From Pseudomonas viridiflava (lineage in GTDB: Bacteria > Pseudomonadota > Gammaproteobacteria > Pseudomonadales > Pseudomonadaceae): a stretch of DNA of 64,000 nt. Shown here piece by piece: positions 63,030 through 64,000 of this stretch. Location of the stretch: positions 62,001 through 126,000 of the forward strand of contig NZ_UUPU01000064.1 in the NCBI RefSeq assembly GCF_900591205.1, written 5' to 3'. Within the stretch, counting starts at the first letter, position 1. Each line of letters opens with the position of its first letter. Under the pieces are notes generated by a model. It did not search any database, had not been told where the DNA came from, and saw only the letters and a list, made by a program, of their open reading frames with translations. Made by a program: the position numbers and the translations under genes.

Positions 63030-64000
63030 TTAAAGGGCGTTCAAACCCTGCAACAGTGCTGCGTGGAACCGGGCCGGTTCTTCCATTTGTGGTGCATGCC
63101 CCAGGCCCGGGAATTCCACCAGGGTGGCATGGGGGATCAGCTTGGCCACCTGCTTGCCCAAGACTTGGTAGTTGCCGAGCTTGGCCTTGACCTCCGGTGG
63201 CGCCAGGTCCTTGCCGATGGCAGTGTTATCTGCGGTGCCGATCAGCAGCAGGGTCGGCATCTGCAGATTCTTGAACTCGTAGTACACCGGCTGGGTAAAG
63301 ATCATGTCGTAAATCAATGCCGAGTTCCAGGCGACCTGGGTATGGCCGGGGCCGTTGCTCAGGCCGGCATACATGTCGACCCAGCGCTCGTACTCCGGCT
63401 TCCAGCGCCCCACATAGTAGGTATTGAGCTGGTACTTGCGAATGCCCTCGGCGCTGACTTTCAGCTCGCGCTCATACCACTGGTCGACGGTGATGAAGGG
63501 CACGCCCAGGGCTTTCCAGTCTTCCAGGCCGATGGGATTGACCATCGCCAGTTGTTCGGTTTGTGTGGGGTACATCAGCGCGTAACGGGTCGCAAGCATG
63601 CCACCGGTGGAATGGCCGAGAATGGTGGCTTTTTGAATTCCGAGTTTTTCCAGCAATTGATGGGTGTTGGTCGCCAGTTGCTGGAAGCTGTACTGGTAAT
63701 GATCCGGCTTGCTGGAGCTGCAGAAACCGATCTGGTCGGGTGCGATCACTCGGTAGCCCGCGTCGCTCAAGGCTTTGATCGAACCTTCCCAGGTAGCGCC
63801 GCAGAAGTTCTTGCCGTGCATCAACACCACACTGCGCCCGTTGGCCTTGCCCTTCGCCGGGACGTCCATGTACCCCATCTGCAGGGACTTGCCCTGGGAC
63901 TGGAAGGTGAAATGCTCAAGTGGATACGGGTATTGGAAGCCTTGCAGCTCGGGGCCGTAGGTGGGGCCTTGGGTGGCGGCGAAAACCTGTGTGGCGCCGG
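63030..64000 (-). CDS. alpha/beta hydrolase, 5' end cut by window
   Basis: At least 323 codons; the frame runs to the window edge. Visible upstream of the core is an exported-looking region (residues like ATQVFAATQGPTYGPELQG), suggesting a signal peptide beyond the edge. The fold shows VVLMHGKNFCGATWEG (oxyanion region), nucleophile elbow LGHSTGGM, late IGTADNTAIGKD (Asp position) and FPGLGHAPQ (catalytic His). Likely a periplasmic hydrolase; substrate unknown. Probably co-transcribed with the hydroxyacid dehydrogenase. Confidence 0.88.
   Translation of the reverse strand, partial: GATQVFAATQGPTYGPELQGFQYPYPLEHFTFQSQGKSLQMGYMDVPAKGKANGRSVVLMHGKNFCGATWEGSIKALSDAGYRVIAPDQIGFCSSSKPDHYQYSFQQLATNTHQLLEKLGIQKATILGHSTGGMLATRYALMYPTQTEQLAMVNPIGLEDWKALGVPFITVDQWYERELKVSAEGIRKYQLNTYYVGRWKPEYERWVDMYAGLSNGPGHTQVAWNSALIYDMIFTQPVYYEFKNLQMPTLLLIGTADNTAIGKDLAPPEVKAKLGNYQVLGKQVAKLIPHATLVEFPGLGHAPQMEEPARFHAALLQGLNAL

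Overview
The window looks like chromosome of a fluorescent pseudomonad (Pseudomonas fluorescens group). The DNA is GC-rich. Gene content is pseudomonad: an Aer-type PAS chemoreceptor, a glycogen/trehalose locus in the Pseudomonas order, and a polyamine amidohydrolase of the AphA type. Intergenic palindromes match the REP elements of this group (stems of the GTGGGAGC...GCTTGCC and GTGGCGAGGGAGC types). No rRNA, tRNA, CRISPR array, insertion sequence or prophage is visible.

Layout. 1-4957 (minus): a branched-chain amino-acid type ABC transporter (binding protein cut by the window edge, two permeases, one ATPase) led by a shortened, degenerate acyl-CoA-synthetase-like gene. 5116-11712: small metabolic and regulatory units. 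These are MarR with a divergent FAD monooxygenase, TetR with a divergent glutathione transferase, an Asp/Glu racemase-like protein, a HIT protein, a pyridoxal-reductase-like aldo/keto reductase with divergent TetR, and a Nudix hydrolase. Three of the divergent promoters carry clear palindromic operator candidates. 11732-16303: a membrane protein with a ClpP-like domain, a zinc metallopeptidase, a LysE exporter and a small unknown protein. 16619-20545: Aer chemoreceptor and an OsmC-YcaO fusion. 20661-26845: cystathionine gamma-lyase/synthase plus cystathionine beta-synthase (reverse transsulfuration), then allophanate hydrolase, a GntR regulator and a DapA-family aldolase.

27127-34403: esterase, VOC, SnoaL-like, LysE, DUF3885-like, LysR/RidA and LysR/cupin/SDR units. 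34446-36792 is A+T-richer and holds a HEPN-like gene facing a single-chain GmrSD-type (DUF262 plus HNH) restriction gene, a probable small defence insertion. 36931-44025: a chemoreceptor with a histidine-rich membrane domain, a TonB-dependent siderophore receptor with a probable Fur box, and a Lrp-type regulator divergent from acetylpolyamine amidohydrolase and an amino-acid permease. 44054-46612 is an autotransporter.

46871-61536 (all minus) is one long locus: glgA, treZ, malQ, treY, a DUF2934 gene, glgX, and then a tightly overlapping cassette of acyl-CoA-dehydrogenase-like, PIG-L deacetylase, methyltransferase and glycosyltransferase genes, followed by a second PIG-L gene whose catalytic-base aspartate is replaced by glycine. 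The sugar enzymes would interconvert alpha-glucan and trehalose for osmotic and desiccation tolerance. The appended cassette has the look of an uncharacterised small biosynthetic pathway. 62050-64000: a D-2-hydroxyacid dehydrogenase and a 5'-truncated alpha/beta hydrolase.
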